A DNA stretch of 64,000 nt from positions 8,462,501 through 8,526,500 of the forward strand of contig CM043967.1 of NCBI GenBank assembly GCA_014529385.2, written 5' to 3'. Made by a program: the position numbers and the translations under genes. Positions 44,326 through 54,922 of the stretch are shown here, one piece after another (within the stretch, counting starts at the first letter, position 1; the number at the start of each line of letters is the position of its first letter). The notes below the pieces were generated by a model. That model was not told the origin of the DNA and made no database searches. It was given only the letters and a program-made list of their open reading frames with translations. This stretch comes from Adiantum capillus-veneris (taxonomy: Eukaryota > Streptophyta > Polypodiopsida > Polypodiales > Pteridaceae).

Positions 44326-44730
44326 TAATGTGAACATGTACATGGAAGTGACAGATCAGTCCCCCACATGGTAACAAGCCTAAATATTTGCGAAAAGCTT
44401 CAAACTTTTCCCTTGGAAGAGCTTTGGTGAACAAGTCTGCCACATTATCTTGTGTAGGTACATACGCAAAATCAATATCTTTTGCATGTAGATGCTCTCT
44501 AACATAGTGATAATGCACCTCAATGCGTTTTGTGAGAGCATGAAACACTGGATTCCTCGCAACTGCCGATGCACTTTGAGTGTCAGTGAAAGTGGTCGTA
44601 GACTCATGTGGCTTCATGCATAGATCCATCAAGAGACGTTTGATCCATACACACTCCACCGTAGCCGTAAATGCTGCCCTGTACTCAGCCTCACAACTGG
44701 ATGTGGCCACAATTGGCTGCTTCTTACAAT
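44326..44730 (-). pseudogene. Copia-2 RNase H region
   Basis: KKQPIVATSSCEAEYRAAF opens the block, followed by FTDTQSASAVARNPVFHA, then TKRIEVHYHYVREH and VADLFTKALPREKFEAFR. This is the Copia RNase H with the S-C-E-A-E-Y strand and the DTQSA active-site strand. It ends at a stop near 44285. It is joined, after a frame change, straight to the first half of reverse transcriptase. Confidence 0.85.
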
Positions 44731-45363
44731 CAAGTGCCGATGCATCTTCTCATACCATGCACGTGATGCTTGCTTAAGTCCATACAAAGCCTTTCGCAAG
44801 CGACATACTTTATGCTCCTGACCTTTAATGGAAAAACCAGGAGGTTGTTTGACATAAACCTCTTCATGTAAGTCACCATTCAAAAAGGCAGTTATCACAT
44901 CCGATTGATGCACTTTCCAACCACGATGAGTAGCCAATGCAACCATAGTACGAATGGTAGTCATGAGTGAAGTAGGCGCAAAAGTCTCCTCATAGTCAAT
45001 ACCATATTGTTGCGTATAACCTTTTGCAACAAGTCTCGCTTTGTAGCGTTTATTACTACCATTAGACTTTCGCTTGACTTTGTAAATCCGCTTAGTACCG
45101 TTTGCATGCTTACCTTTAGGTAAGTCACATAACTCCCAAGTACCATTCTTGGAAATCGAATCCAATTTGGATTGCGTAGCAGCCATCCACTCCTCATTTT
45201 CAGATGTATCTTCAAAAGATAGTGGTTCTTCATTACTTGCTGTTGCAATGAGAGCTACATCCACAAAATCACTCGATACATGGCGAGTAGATGATCTTGT
45301 TCTACCACGCAAAGGAGCACTTAACTTACTATCTTGTAAAGTTTGCTTTAGCCATCTTGGCAT
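44731..45363 (-). pseudogene. Copia-2 reverse transcriptase, 5' half only
   Basis: WMAATQSKLDSISKNGTWEL, YKARLVAKGYTQQYGIDYEE, TFAPTSLMTTIRTMVALATH, VHQSDVITAFLNGDLHEEVY (motif A, catalytic Asp) and ALYGLKQASRAWYEKMHRHL follow in normal order. After that the sequence jumps to the RNase H block at about 44728. The segment that should hold the YVDD catalytic motif is deleted. The enzyme cannot work. Confidence 0.9.
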
Positions 45364-46375
45364 GCTTGTGCATCCTTGATAGAAGCGCGTTCCTTATGTA
45401 ATTCATGATCAACTTGTACATCATCAATGGACTGAACTTCATGCTGATTTTCAGCAATGTTTGGATGCAAATTTTCAGATCTTTGAACCTCGTTTGGCTG
45501 CTCTACATGGTCATTATCCAATGTACCACTTTGAAACAAAGGCATAAGTGTATCAAACATATCTTGTGACCCAATAGTTGGCTGCGTTTTACATTCAAGC
45601 AAGGGATGAGCTGAATTTTCAGTAAATACCACATCATGACTTACAACAATCTTGTACGTTAATGGATGATACAAACAATAACCTTTACTTTCAGCACTAT
45701 AACCCACAAAGATATATTTTATAGCCTTTTCTTGCAGTTTGTGACGTTGTTGTGAAGGCACAAGAGCATGTATTAAACAACCAAACACATGGATATGGCT
45801 CACCATTGGCTTTCGACCATTCCAAGCCTCATAAGGTGTAACAAATCTCAAAGTTTTAGTGGGACATCTATTCAAAACATAGTTTGCACACATAAGCGCT
45901 TCCATCCAAAACTTATCAGGAAGATGCTTTCTTTTAACCATACAACATGCCATTTCCAAGAGAGTACGATTCTTATGCTTGGCAACACCATTTTGCTGAG
46001 GTGTATATGGCACAGTACATTGATGAATAATACCTTTGTCACGAAGAAAAACATTAAACTCATGCGACATATATTCCCCACCACGATCTGTGCGAAGAGT
46101 AATAAGTTTGTTGCCACTGAAATTTTCAGCCATAGTCACAAAGCTTTTAAAGCATGCAAAAACTTCATTCTTTGCTTTCAATGGATACACCCAAGTATGG
46201 CGAGTAGCATCATCTATGAAGGTAACAAAATATACATACTTTCCAAAAGATGGAGTCTTCACAAGACCACATACATCACTGTGTACAAGCTGTAATTTTT
46301 TTGTAGCATGAACAGAACCATCCTTCGGAAAAGAGGCACGATGCATTTTGCCTAGTGACCTTCACAAGCATGCTT
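45348..46375 (-). pseudogene. Copia-2 integrase
   Basis: The frame starts around the HHCC domain exit (MHRASFPKDGSVHATKKLQL). The core shows VHSDVCGLVKTPSFGKYVYF and LITLRTDRGGEYMSHEF, both acidic residues present. The third catalytic position reads TPQQNGVAKHKNRTLLE, where the usual Glu of NGVAERKNR is Lys. A long C-terminal tail ends at 45348 with a shift into reverse transcriptase. Active-site loss adds to the RT deletion. Confidence 0.85.
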
Positions 46376-46654
46376 CTCAATGGAGCTAAGTGTGGGCAAA
46401 CCAACAACCATATTACACTTTTGTAAATAGAGCAAGCTATTGAAGTTTAAATGACCAAAACGTGCATGCCATAACTCCGTTTCAGCCATAGAAGGAGTAC
46501 GAACAAGCAAGTCATTTGATGCATGTTTCTCATAAGTATCCATGCTATACAAGCCATTGCATAACGTCCCAGACATAACAATAACATCACCATTGCTGAA
46601 GTCATGAACCATACATTTGGCATCCACAATGTACATGAAGACCCGAAGAGGCAA
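46352..46654 (-). pseudogene. Copia-2 pre-integrase domain
   Basis: A 100-codon frame reads DAKCMVHDFSNGDVIVMSG and TELWHARFGHLNFNSLLYLQ, the conserved W-H-x-R-x-G-H of the gag pre-integrase zinc domain. It is offset by a frameshift from the gag/protease frame at about 46620. Confidence 0.85.
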
Positions 46655-47918
46655 TGGTAGGAACCGAAAGCAAGTTCTTCTTTATGCCTGGCACATACAA
46701 GGCATTCTTAAGAGTCACAACACCCCCATTTGCATTTGTAAGCTTTATGTTCCCAAATCCAATGATAGGGTAAGAGGCATTATTTGCGCAAACAACATGC
46801 CCCCCCTTTAGTGCATCTTGCAAGGACACAAAAAACTTCTTACATGATGTTATGTGCTTGGAAGCACCACTATCAAAGTACCAATCAAGATTAGCCTCGC
46901 GCACTGTCATACATGTAGAATGTAATGAAGAATCATATGTGCATGTAACAACACAAGCCCAAACATCTTGAGTAAGATTAGCTTCATCATCCTTTGCATT
47001 ACTCGTGCTGTCAATGATAGACATGCCCGATTGATTCTTCTTATCATTACGCTTTGCAAGCTTTCTACATTCCTCAATGGTATGTCCTGACTTCCGACAA
47101 TACTTGCATCTCTTCTTTTTTTGTGAATCACCATCACTAGAAGAATTAGTGGAAGAGGGAGTTTGGGGCTTTGGTTTTGATGTGCCCAAAGCTAGTCCGG
47201 ACTTGCTTTTACCTCTTTGAGAGATAGCAAGTGCTCGAGTTCCCTCAATCAAACCACTTCTATTCATTCTAGATTGCTCTTCTTGCAAGAGAAGTGACAC
47301 AACCTCATCAAAAGTATACATGTTGGGATTTCCATTTGCAACCAAGCGAAGAGTAGCAGCAAAGCTTTGAAAAGAATCTGGCAACCCTTTAAGCAAAGTG
47401 GAGATGAGAGAATTGTCCGAGATAATGTCATCTATGTTTGCCAATTGCTCTTTCAAATCCTTAATATTTGTTACATACACATCAATGGACTCACCTTCAG
47501 CCATGTGCATTTCCTCAAGTTTCTTCCTCAAGTAATCCACACGGGCTTCATTGCGCCCGGCATACAAAGAAGCAAGTACGTCCCAAGCTTGCTTGGATGA
47601 AGAGCAAGACCGAATGTGCGGAACAATATGACGCTTCACGAAAAGAGAAATCAAAGCATGTTCTTGGGCATCTTTTCCATCCCATCTAAGCTGATCCTGT
47701 GTAGGTGGAGAAGATGAAGAAACAACTGTTGAAGAGCTACTTGCATCTGTAGCAGTAGAAGTAGAACTACCAGGTCTCTTGTCTACATCTGCCACAATGT
47801 TCCATAGTTGCTTTGCAACAAGCACATGTTTCATCATGTAAGACCACATCGGATAATTGGTCCCATCAAGCTTATCCTCAGCTTGAAACATGTCAAACAA
47901 GTCATTGTTGCTTGCCAT
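46602..47918 (-). pseudogene. Copia-2 gag and protease
   Basis: MASNNDLFDMFQAEDKLDGT, then NYPMWSYMMK, is a typical Copia gag start (ATG near 47918). It is followed by QAWDVLASLYAGRNEARVDY and LRKKLEEMHMAEGESIDVYV, a CCHC knuckle CKYCRKSGHTIEEC, and the protease site WYFDSGASKHIT. The 440-codon frame is unbroken until the frameshift near 46620. This is the best-preserved gag in the window. Confidence 0.9.
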
Positions 47919-48213
47919 AGCACCCACGAACAATAAATTGGCAAGAAATGCACTCTCGACAAAATCTGCAGAAAATCTACAAACCTATAAATGCTCTTAC
48001 AGCAAAGCCTTAATGTATCCAAAAATGCTGATTCATGATATTGTTGCATTGTACTTGTTCTTATCTTCGTTTTGAGTCCTAAGTTGAGCAAAACGGACAC
48101 CCGGAGCATCCGTGGCGAGCAAAACGGTGACTAGCTGTCCTGAGGCTGTACCGCCTGCAAAACCTAATATGAGGTATGGAGGAAGGACAATACTTGTGGG
48201 AGCTAAAGATCCT

Positions 48214-48225
48214 GCTCTGATACCA
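48214..48225 (-). promoter_or_regulatory. Copia-2 primer-binding site
   Basis: GCTCTGATACCA is the exact reverse complement of TGGTATCAGAGC (initiator tRNA-Met), four bases from the LTR edge. Confidence 0.92.
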
Positions 48226-48229
48226 TTTT

Positions 48230-48532
48230 TGGGTGAATAAGGGAGTGAGGGAAGCTATAGATACGCACACACACACCCGTGGATGCGCACACACACACAC
48301 ACAGCAAGGAGCTTGATAGCTTGAAGCTCCCTCACTTTGTTATGAAGAGTTCAAGTGTGAGTATGAGAGAAAGATACAAGTCTCCCTAAGTACAACGTAC
48401 CACCACACATGCGTATAGTGTGTAAATGTGGTTACACGGGGAAAGATCTCTAGCTAGCACTAGAGTAAAAAGTGCCCGTGTATAGGAAAATGGTTTACAT
48501 CAAAACTACCCAAGGGACACGTGAGTGTAACA
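48230..48532 (-). repeat. Copia-2 5' LTR
   Basis: Right-hand copy in window orientation, next to the primer site; it has a slightly longer CA repeat (about 48278-48301) than the other LTR. Confidence 0.88.
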
Positions 48533-48537
48533 AGAAA

Positions 48538-51500
48538 AAATATACCAACTGCACCTCTTATATGTGCAGCCGAGCTTTTTATTTTGCAGAAAGAAGATTT
48601 AATAGATGAAGTGTTTTTGTGGTACTGCTTGTCTCCAAGTCTTGTGAATTCTCAAGAGCAAAGTGCGGTGAATTCTAGTAATGGTATGCAAGTGCAATGA
48701 ATTCTACTAATAAACAAAGTGTTAACAAATCTAACGAGCAAAGTGCTCTCAATTTTAATTCTGTAGAGAAACGTGCAACTGTTGTAAAACAAACATTAGA
48801 GGAATTACAAGATTCTTCATCCCATCATAATTCTAGTTTACTTTCTCCTTTTGCACGGCAAAAGCTAACTCACTTACTCACGGAGTACAATGATGTGTTC
48901 TCAAGTGATTTACCACCGAGTTTACCTCCTACACATGATGTGCAACATAGCATAGATGTCTTGCCAGGCACTAAACCGGTGAGTAAACCACCTTATCGTA
49001 TTAGTCCTAAAAGCCAAGGAGGTTGAGAGTCAGTTGGCTGACTACTTCACTCGTGGTTTCATTAGACCTAGCACTTTGCCTTGGGCATCACCAATTTTAT
49101 TGGTAACAAAGAAAGGTCGTACTATGCGCATGTGTGTAGATTAACGCGGATTAAATGCGATAACCATCAAGAAAAAATATCCTCTGCCTTGAGTGGTTAA
49201 GTTGTTTGATCAACTCCACGGGGCAAGATACTATACAAAGATAGATCTTCATTCAGGATATCACCAGGTGCGTATCCTACTGCAGATATCTCCAAAACTC
49301 CCTTTAGAACACGGTTCGGGCATTTTGAATTTTTGGTTATGCCATTTGGCCTAACCAATTCTCTAGCTACATTTATGACGCTCATGGATAGTGTCTTACG
49401 TCCCTATCTTGGAAAATTTGTTGTGGTTTTCCTTGATGACATTCTCATTTACAATAAGACTGAAGATGAACGCATAGAACACTTGTGTTCAAACAACTAC
49501 GAGCTAACATGTTGTATGCTAGGCAAAGCAAGTGTGATTTATTTAAATTAGAGATACATTACCTCGGTTCATCTCTTATTCTTGCATCAAAATGGACACT
49601 GACAAGGTTGCTGCCATTCTTCGATGGCCACATCCCAACACGGTTGAGGAGCTTCAAATATTTTTAGGCGTGGCTGGATTTTATTAACAGTATATCCATG
49701 ATTACGCCAAAATTGATGTTCTATGACAGATCAAATTAAAGAAAAAGGTAAGACCTTTTCTTGGGAAGAAGCCCAAAAACGCAGTTTTGAACAACTCAAG
49801 GTAGCTATAGCCACTACTCCCATCCTAGCAATCGTCGACCCACTTAAGCCGTTTGTGGTAGAGACTGATGCTAGTGATAAAACAATTGGTGCGGTACTTC
49901 TCAAGGAGGGAAGACCTATAGCCTTTGAAAGTAAAAAGTTAGATAGAGCTCAACAGAATTATTCTGTCTATGAGAGAGAGCTCTATGCCATAATTCACGC
50001 TTTACGAAAGTGGCAACACTATTTATATGGTGCCAAGTTTGAAGTAGTTTTTGACCATGAAAGTATCAAATGGTTTACTATTCAAACGGACTTGAAGGGC
50101 TGTAAAGCTAGATGGGCCAAAATCCTTCAAGATTATGATTGTAAGCTACGATATCGCAAGGGGCGATATAATGTAGTAGCAGATGCACTAAGTCAGATGT
50201 TTAAGATTAATTCACTTGCTTTCACGGAAATAAAGAGTGGATTTTTAGAGTCATTATATGGAAAGTGTGCACAAGATCAATCATATGCTAAAGTGTGGAG
50301 TGCAGTTTTAAAAAGGGATCCCTCACACTCACATGTCTCTGAACAGCGAGATCAACATGTCTCTGCATGCGCAGATAAAAACTCCAACACACAAAGCTAC
50401 ACCCCTACTTAGGAAGAGCTTAAGCGATGGAAGAATTTCTCCATTGATGATGGCTACTTACTCCACAAAGGTAGAGTATGTGTGCCAAAGGACTCAGACA
50501 CTAGGCGCCAAATCTTATTTGAGTGTCATGATAGTCCAAGTGCTGGTCATCCAGATATTCGTAAGATGTATGCCTTAGTTCGACGGCAATTTTATTGGCC
50601 GGGCTTACATCATGATGTTGAAGAGTACGTACTAAACTGCCAATAGTGCCAAGTTAATAATGCAGAGAGCCTCAAGGTAGGTGACCTTTTACATCCTTTA
50701 GAGATTCCACAAGGTAAGTGGGAGAGTATCTCTATGGATTTTGTAGTAGGATTACCTACTACAAATCATGGCCATGATGCCATTTGGGTAATTGTAGACC
50801 GTCTCACAAAGATGGGTCGATTCATTCCCACCAAGACTATGGTTAAGACACTGGAATTAACACGGATATTTGTAGAGCATATATATAAACTCTACGGTCT
50901 TCTAGCTAGTATCATTAGTGACAGAGATCAAAAGTTCGATAATCACTTCTGGAGAGCTGTGTTCCAAAAGTTGGAAACTAAATTTAATCTAAGTACGGTT
51001 GATCATGCAGAAACGGATGGTCAAATAGAAAGAGTTAATCAAGTGCTAGAGGATATGCTACGAGCATACGTTAGCAAGAAGCAAACCAATTGAGAAGACT
51101 ACTTACCTATATTGGAATTTGGTTATAATAGTTCGAAGCATGTGACTAGAGGGTTTAGTTCATTTATGCTTTTGTATGGATTTCAACCTAGATCACCCGT
51201 TATGGTGGGGTTGGCTAAGGAAAAGATACAACAAGCGAAGTATTTTCTCCAAGACCATTTTGACATGCTTCGAGTTGCTCGACAACATGTTAAGCAAGCT
51301 CAAGATCGATATAAGAAGTACACAGATGAGCATCGTCGTCTTGCTAGTTTCAAACAAGGAGACAAGGTTTTCCTCAAAGTCCCGGAGCATTCAGAACGTC
51401 TGAAGACGGAAAAAGTTGCTAAAATTTCACCACGCTATTGTGGACCGTTTACCATTCTCAAATGTATAGGTCAAGTGGCCTATAAGTTAGCTCTCCCAGA

Positions 51501-51808
51501 GCACTCACGAGTTTATCCTTTTTTTCATGTTAGCCGTTTACGAAAACACCTAGGACAGAATGATAATGTCATTGACATAGGTGTGTTAGTTGACCTTATC
51601 GAACCACCAAGCATCCCTCATGAGCCCGAAAAGATTTTGGATTCTCATGAGCTTCGCACTAGACATCATGTCAGATGACAGGTGTTGGTAAAATGGCTAG
51701 ATAGACTTGAAGAAGGTTCTACATGGGAGAATGTCTCCGCACTTAAGAAACATTTTCCTACGTTCATTTTTGAGGACGAAAATGATTCCCCAAGGGGGGG
51801 GGGGGGGG
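48538..51808 (+). pseudogene. Gypsy-1 pol: RT, RNase H, integrase and chromodomain
   Basis: After Copia-2 the Gypsy-1 frame resumes with IPTAPLICAAELFILQKEDL. Reverse transcriptase shows [18 protein letters not shown] (motif A) and [13 protein letters not shown] (motif C, intact DD). RNase H has FVVETDASDKTIGAVLLKEG. The integrase has a zinc domain (HDSPSAGHPD), then SMDFVVGLP, SDRDQKF and TDGQIERVNQ, so all three acidic residues are present. The C-terminal chromodomain is VLVKWLDRLEEGSTWENVSA. Breaks include TAA near 49142, a shift in RT near 49270, TAG in the zinc domain near 50645, TGA for Trp near 51091 and TGA before the chromodomain at 51676-51678. The product is not translatable as one protein. 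Confidence 0.92.
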
Positions 51809-51945
51809 GGGGGGGTAATGTAAGGACATGGGTCCTAAGGGCAAGGCCACCGGCACAACCGGACACTGTGTATACTAGGGGGAGGCTATAAGATATCACG
51901 GTTGGGTGGAGACTAGCACACGCATTACCACCACCTTTCACTAAA

Positions 51946-52116
51946 ATTTTCAATTAGGCATTGAACGCAGATCACTCCTAGCAATTAGTGACAGAAGGAA
52001 ATGCCAGGGAAGCTTCATACATTAATATTAAGCTACTTTTGCAATTGAGAATGAAGAAGAACATGTAAGACAATTCAAGGTTGGTTGGTGGGTGGGGAGC
52101 AGAGTTTGTATTCACA
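51946..52116. other. Short host spacer between Gypsy-1 and Gypsy-2
   Basis: This sequence lies between the two target duplications and carries no recognised feature. It should once have been continuous with sequence after 62332. Confidence 0.7.
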
Positions 52117-52121
52117 GTAGA

Positions 52122-54893
52122 TGTGAGGTCCCTGCCCCTTGTCGAGAGGAGCGGAGTACCTTTGATAGGTCTCCAATCCTGAGAAAGAAAAACCAACGGA
52201 CATTGCCTTAGCTACTACGTAGCCACGAGCATGAACCGTTAGTGAAGGATTGGTCCTACTCGCTATGGCGGAGCGTGACCACCATAACCCTATCTAAAAA
52301 ATATCTATAATCAATTATACCTAAAAGTATAAATCTTAGAGTGACCAACCTGTGCGCTTTTTTCCCCATATTTCAGAAGCACAGCTGCCAAGGTTTGTCT
52401 CTTTTAAGATTTATGACTAAAAAAAAAAAATCAAACGTTGGAAAGTTACCCGACTCATCGGGTCCACCCGTCCATAGAATGATACCATCAGGGTATCATT
52501 CTCCCACTTTCCACACCACACTCACCCTTCTTTTGTTATCTAATTACTACCACACTGTTTAAACATACATGTTCCTTTACTTTATTTATGATACTGGTTC
52601 GTTAAAACAGCCCTTCAAACAGTATTACAAACAATAGTCAAACAAGAAGTCGTCCAATTTTAAACCAACAACCCTTGGATTAGGTTCACTCAAGAATCTC
52701 TACTAGCGCTATTATGTCCGATCGGTATATACATTATTTATAAAAACCCTTGTCCTCATGAGCGTCCCATACCACTCGACAAGTACTCGTTGTGCTAATC
52801 TGGACGTACTCCCGTCACAGCAACAACGGTGCCAATCTGGGCGTCATCCTCACGCCACGGCAAATCAAAACTGCAGTATCCAGCTGGGCTAATCTGGGTG
52901 TACTCCCACCACAGCATCAGCGGTGCCATCCTGGGCGTCATCTCACGCCTCGGCAACTGCCACATAATACCAGCGCTAATAAGTAGAGAGACTTGAGAGA
53001 AACCATACCGAAGGTTTTAGACAAACATTCTTTCCTATAGCAACCAGTTTAACCAGACAATCTTTCCTACTTGTCAAACATATGACGACTTTCTTGGGGT
53101 TAAACCCCGTGGTTTCGGTCCGTGTTTTCTTTTCATAAGGTAAATAATATATTCCTATGGTCTCGCATATGCAATGATGCATAACTTGAAACTGCAATAC
53201 TAACCTATACCATAGCTCCGATTGGTGGAGACATAGCATTTTCCGCAAGGATTCCACCGTTACTTATACCAGCTTCATGATCATTAGCGCCTTGGGTTCG
53301 AGCACGCTTTGGAGCCATTTTTTTGTACTACACTTATGTTATACACTTAGAACTTTAAATTGGTCAATTTCCCTAGTAGTCTCCTTGTTTCCAAAGAGAG
53401 TCTGTAAATTTGAACCCTCGTCAACTCGGATTCACACTTAGTGTTGTTGTTCTACATCTAATTTCTATACATCAAATATTTGCTAATCTTAATTAATAAA
53501 AAAATTAAGTGTTTAAATTACGAGTGAAAGTTTAGGAATGCATTACTTTTATGTATGACATTTCTAATCCAATTCTAACTTTAATTCTATACTTCAACTA
53601 AATCAATTTTTAGTATTATTCAAAATTCTATTTAACCTAATTGACAATAACATTGGTGAATGAGAATTTCATCATGTATAATAAGAATATGATGAGTTCT
53701 CTTATGTATTAACTTTCAATTAACAATATATAAGTTAATAGTGAAGATGTACTAACTAGAGAGAGTAGGTATACTTAGAGAGATTAGAGTAAGAGAAAAC
53801 ATACACACACATCTTTTCTAAAGTTAATTGAATCTTACTATCCATTAGAAAGATTAGAGTAAAAGAGAACACACACACACACACACACATATCCTTCTTA
53901 AAGCTAATTGAATCTTACTAATCTATTAGAGAGATTAGAGTAAAAGATAACACACACACACACACACACACATATCCTTCTTAAAGCTAATTGAATCTTA
54001 CTAATCTATTAGAAGATTAGAGTAATAGATAGCACACACACACACATAGCTAATTGAATCTTACTACTCCATTAGAGATTAGAGTAATAGATAGCACACA
54101 CACACATAACTAATTGAATCTTACTAATCTATTAGAGAGATTAGAGTATAACCTTCTTAAAACTAATTGAATGCTCAATTAATACGCACCTTATTAGTCC
54201 ACTAGAGTTTTTGCTCTCTTAGTGGTTTGTGGACGTCTTCTCTCTAAGAGAAGTGACAGCACTTCGTGAGCGCTATAGAGGCAATCTCTATGTCTAAAGT
54301 GTGAGCATGGATGCTCTATTTATAGCAGAAAAGAAAACGTCCAACTTTTTTTTCAAAAAAAAATATTTTTTTTTAATTTTTTATTTTTTCTAAAAATCAT
54401 ACCCGCGTTTTTGGTACCCTTGTGGTACCCATGAGCTTGACCACTTTGTCATTATCATCAAAAGATAAGGCCACACAGGCCGCCCCTCATTAAGATTAGT
54501 CAAGAGTAGCCTCTCCTTTTTCATGTGACAGTGTGTCTCACTTTGTCCCCTCCTATGTGAGTCCATGTGCCTTCATTTGTAATCCCTGTGTATTCTGTTG
54601 TCTTTATAATTATTTTATTTATTTCCTTAATGATAATTTACTTTACATTTTTAAGTTAAACTTTACACTAGTAAAAGAAAATTCTACAATCAGTAAATAA
54701 GTCTTGCAATAAGTTAGTTAGTGATTCATATAGCTAAACATGTCAGAATTTTGTAGCGTAAATTTTAATTTCTAGGTTTTCTCAACCTACGATTCATAAT
54801 TTGAACTCGAATATCTTAAATAAGGAGTGATGGTTCAAAAAAATACAAATGCGTAATAGAACTTGTGTGCAATTTGAAAGTAGAGACCTTACA
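52122..54893 (-). repeat. Gypsy-2 3' LTR (2772 bp)
   Basis: The complete copy. On the minus strand it has a TATA box CTATAAATAG (54316-54325). A CA-rich minisatellite lies at about 53770-54160: five or six units of roughly 50-80 bp around ATTAGAGTAA, (CA)n, TCTTAAAGCTAATTGAATCT. It contains 372 bp (53196-53567) that are absent from the other LTR. Confidence 0.93.
54316..54325 (-). promoter_or_regulatory. TATA box of Gypsy-2 (3' LTR only)
   Basis: Minus strand CTATAAATAG, about 570 bp from the LTR start. The equivalent position in the 5' LTR is deleted. Confidence 0.75.
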
Positions 54894-54922
54894 ATCTCCC
54901 CAACTTAGAATTTGAGATGCCC

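Larger units (their letters stand above)
44012..48532 (-). mobile_element. Copia-2: Ty1/copia element nested in Gypsy-1
   Basis: LTRs of about 297 and 303 bp (44012-44308 and 48230-48532) share GGGAGTGAGGGAAGCTATAG, CTTGATAGCTTGAAGCTCCC and CACTAGAGTAAAAAGTG. On the minus strand each starts TGTTACACTC and ends CACCCA. AGAAA is found at 44004-44008 and 48533-48537; it is an exact 5-bp target duplication if three T bases are counted with the left LTR end. Element length is about 4.5 kb. Coding is minus-strand gag to RNase H with a deletion in reverse transcriptase. Confidence 0.9.
41513..51940 (+). mobile_element. Gypsy-1: Ty3/gypsy chromovirus, interrupted by Copia-2
   Basis: LTRs of about 120 bp lie at 41513-41632 and 51819-51940, sharing AAGGACATGGGTCCTA, GGGGGAGGCTATAAGATA and ACTAGCACACGCATTACCAC. 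The flanks carry the 5-bp duplication CTAAA (41508-41512 and 51941-51945). The element is about 5.9 kb without the nested Copia-2. The order of gag, protease, RT, RNase H, integrase and chromodomain is that of a plant chromovirus. A 22-bp G run (51794-51815) stands where the polypurine tract belongs. Multiple stops and frameshifts make it non-autonomous. Confidence 0.9.

Noticed and set aside
45789-46295. A 168-codon plus-strand frame
   Set aside because: It is antisense to the Copia-2 integrase, which is supported by conserved motifs.
53976-54110. A CRISPR-like repeat-spacer pattern in the Gypsy-2 LTR
   Set aside because: The 'spacers' are CA runs and near-identical between units, and the array is shared by both LTRs, so it is a minisatellite.
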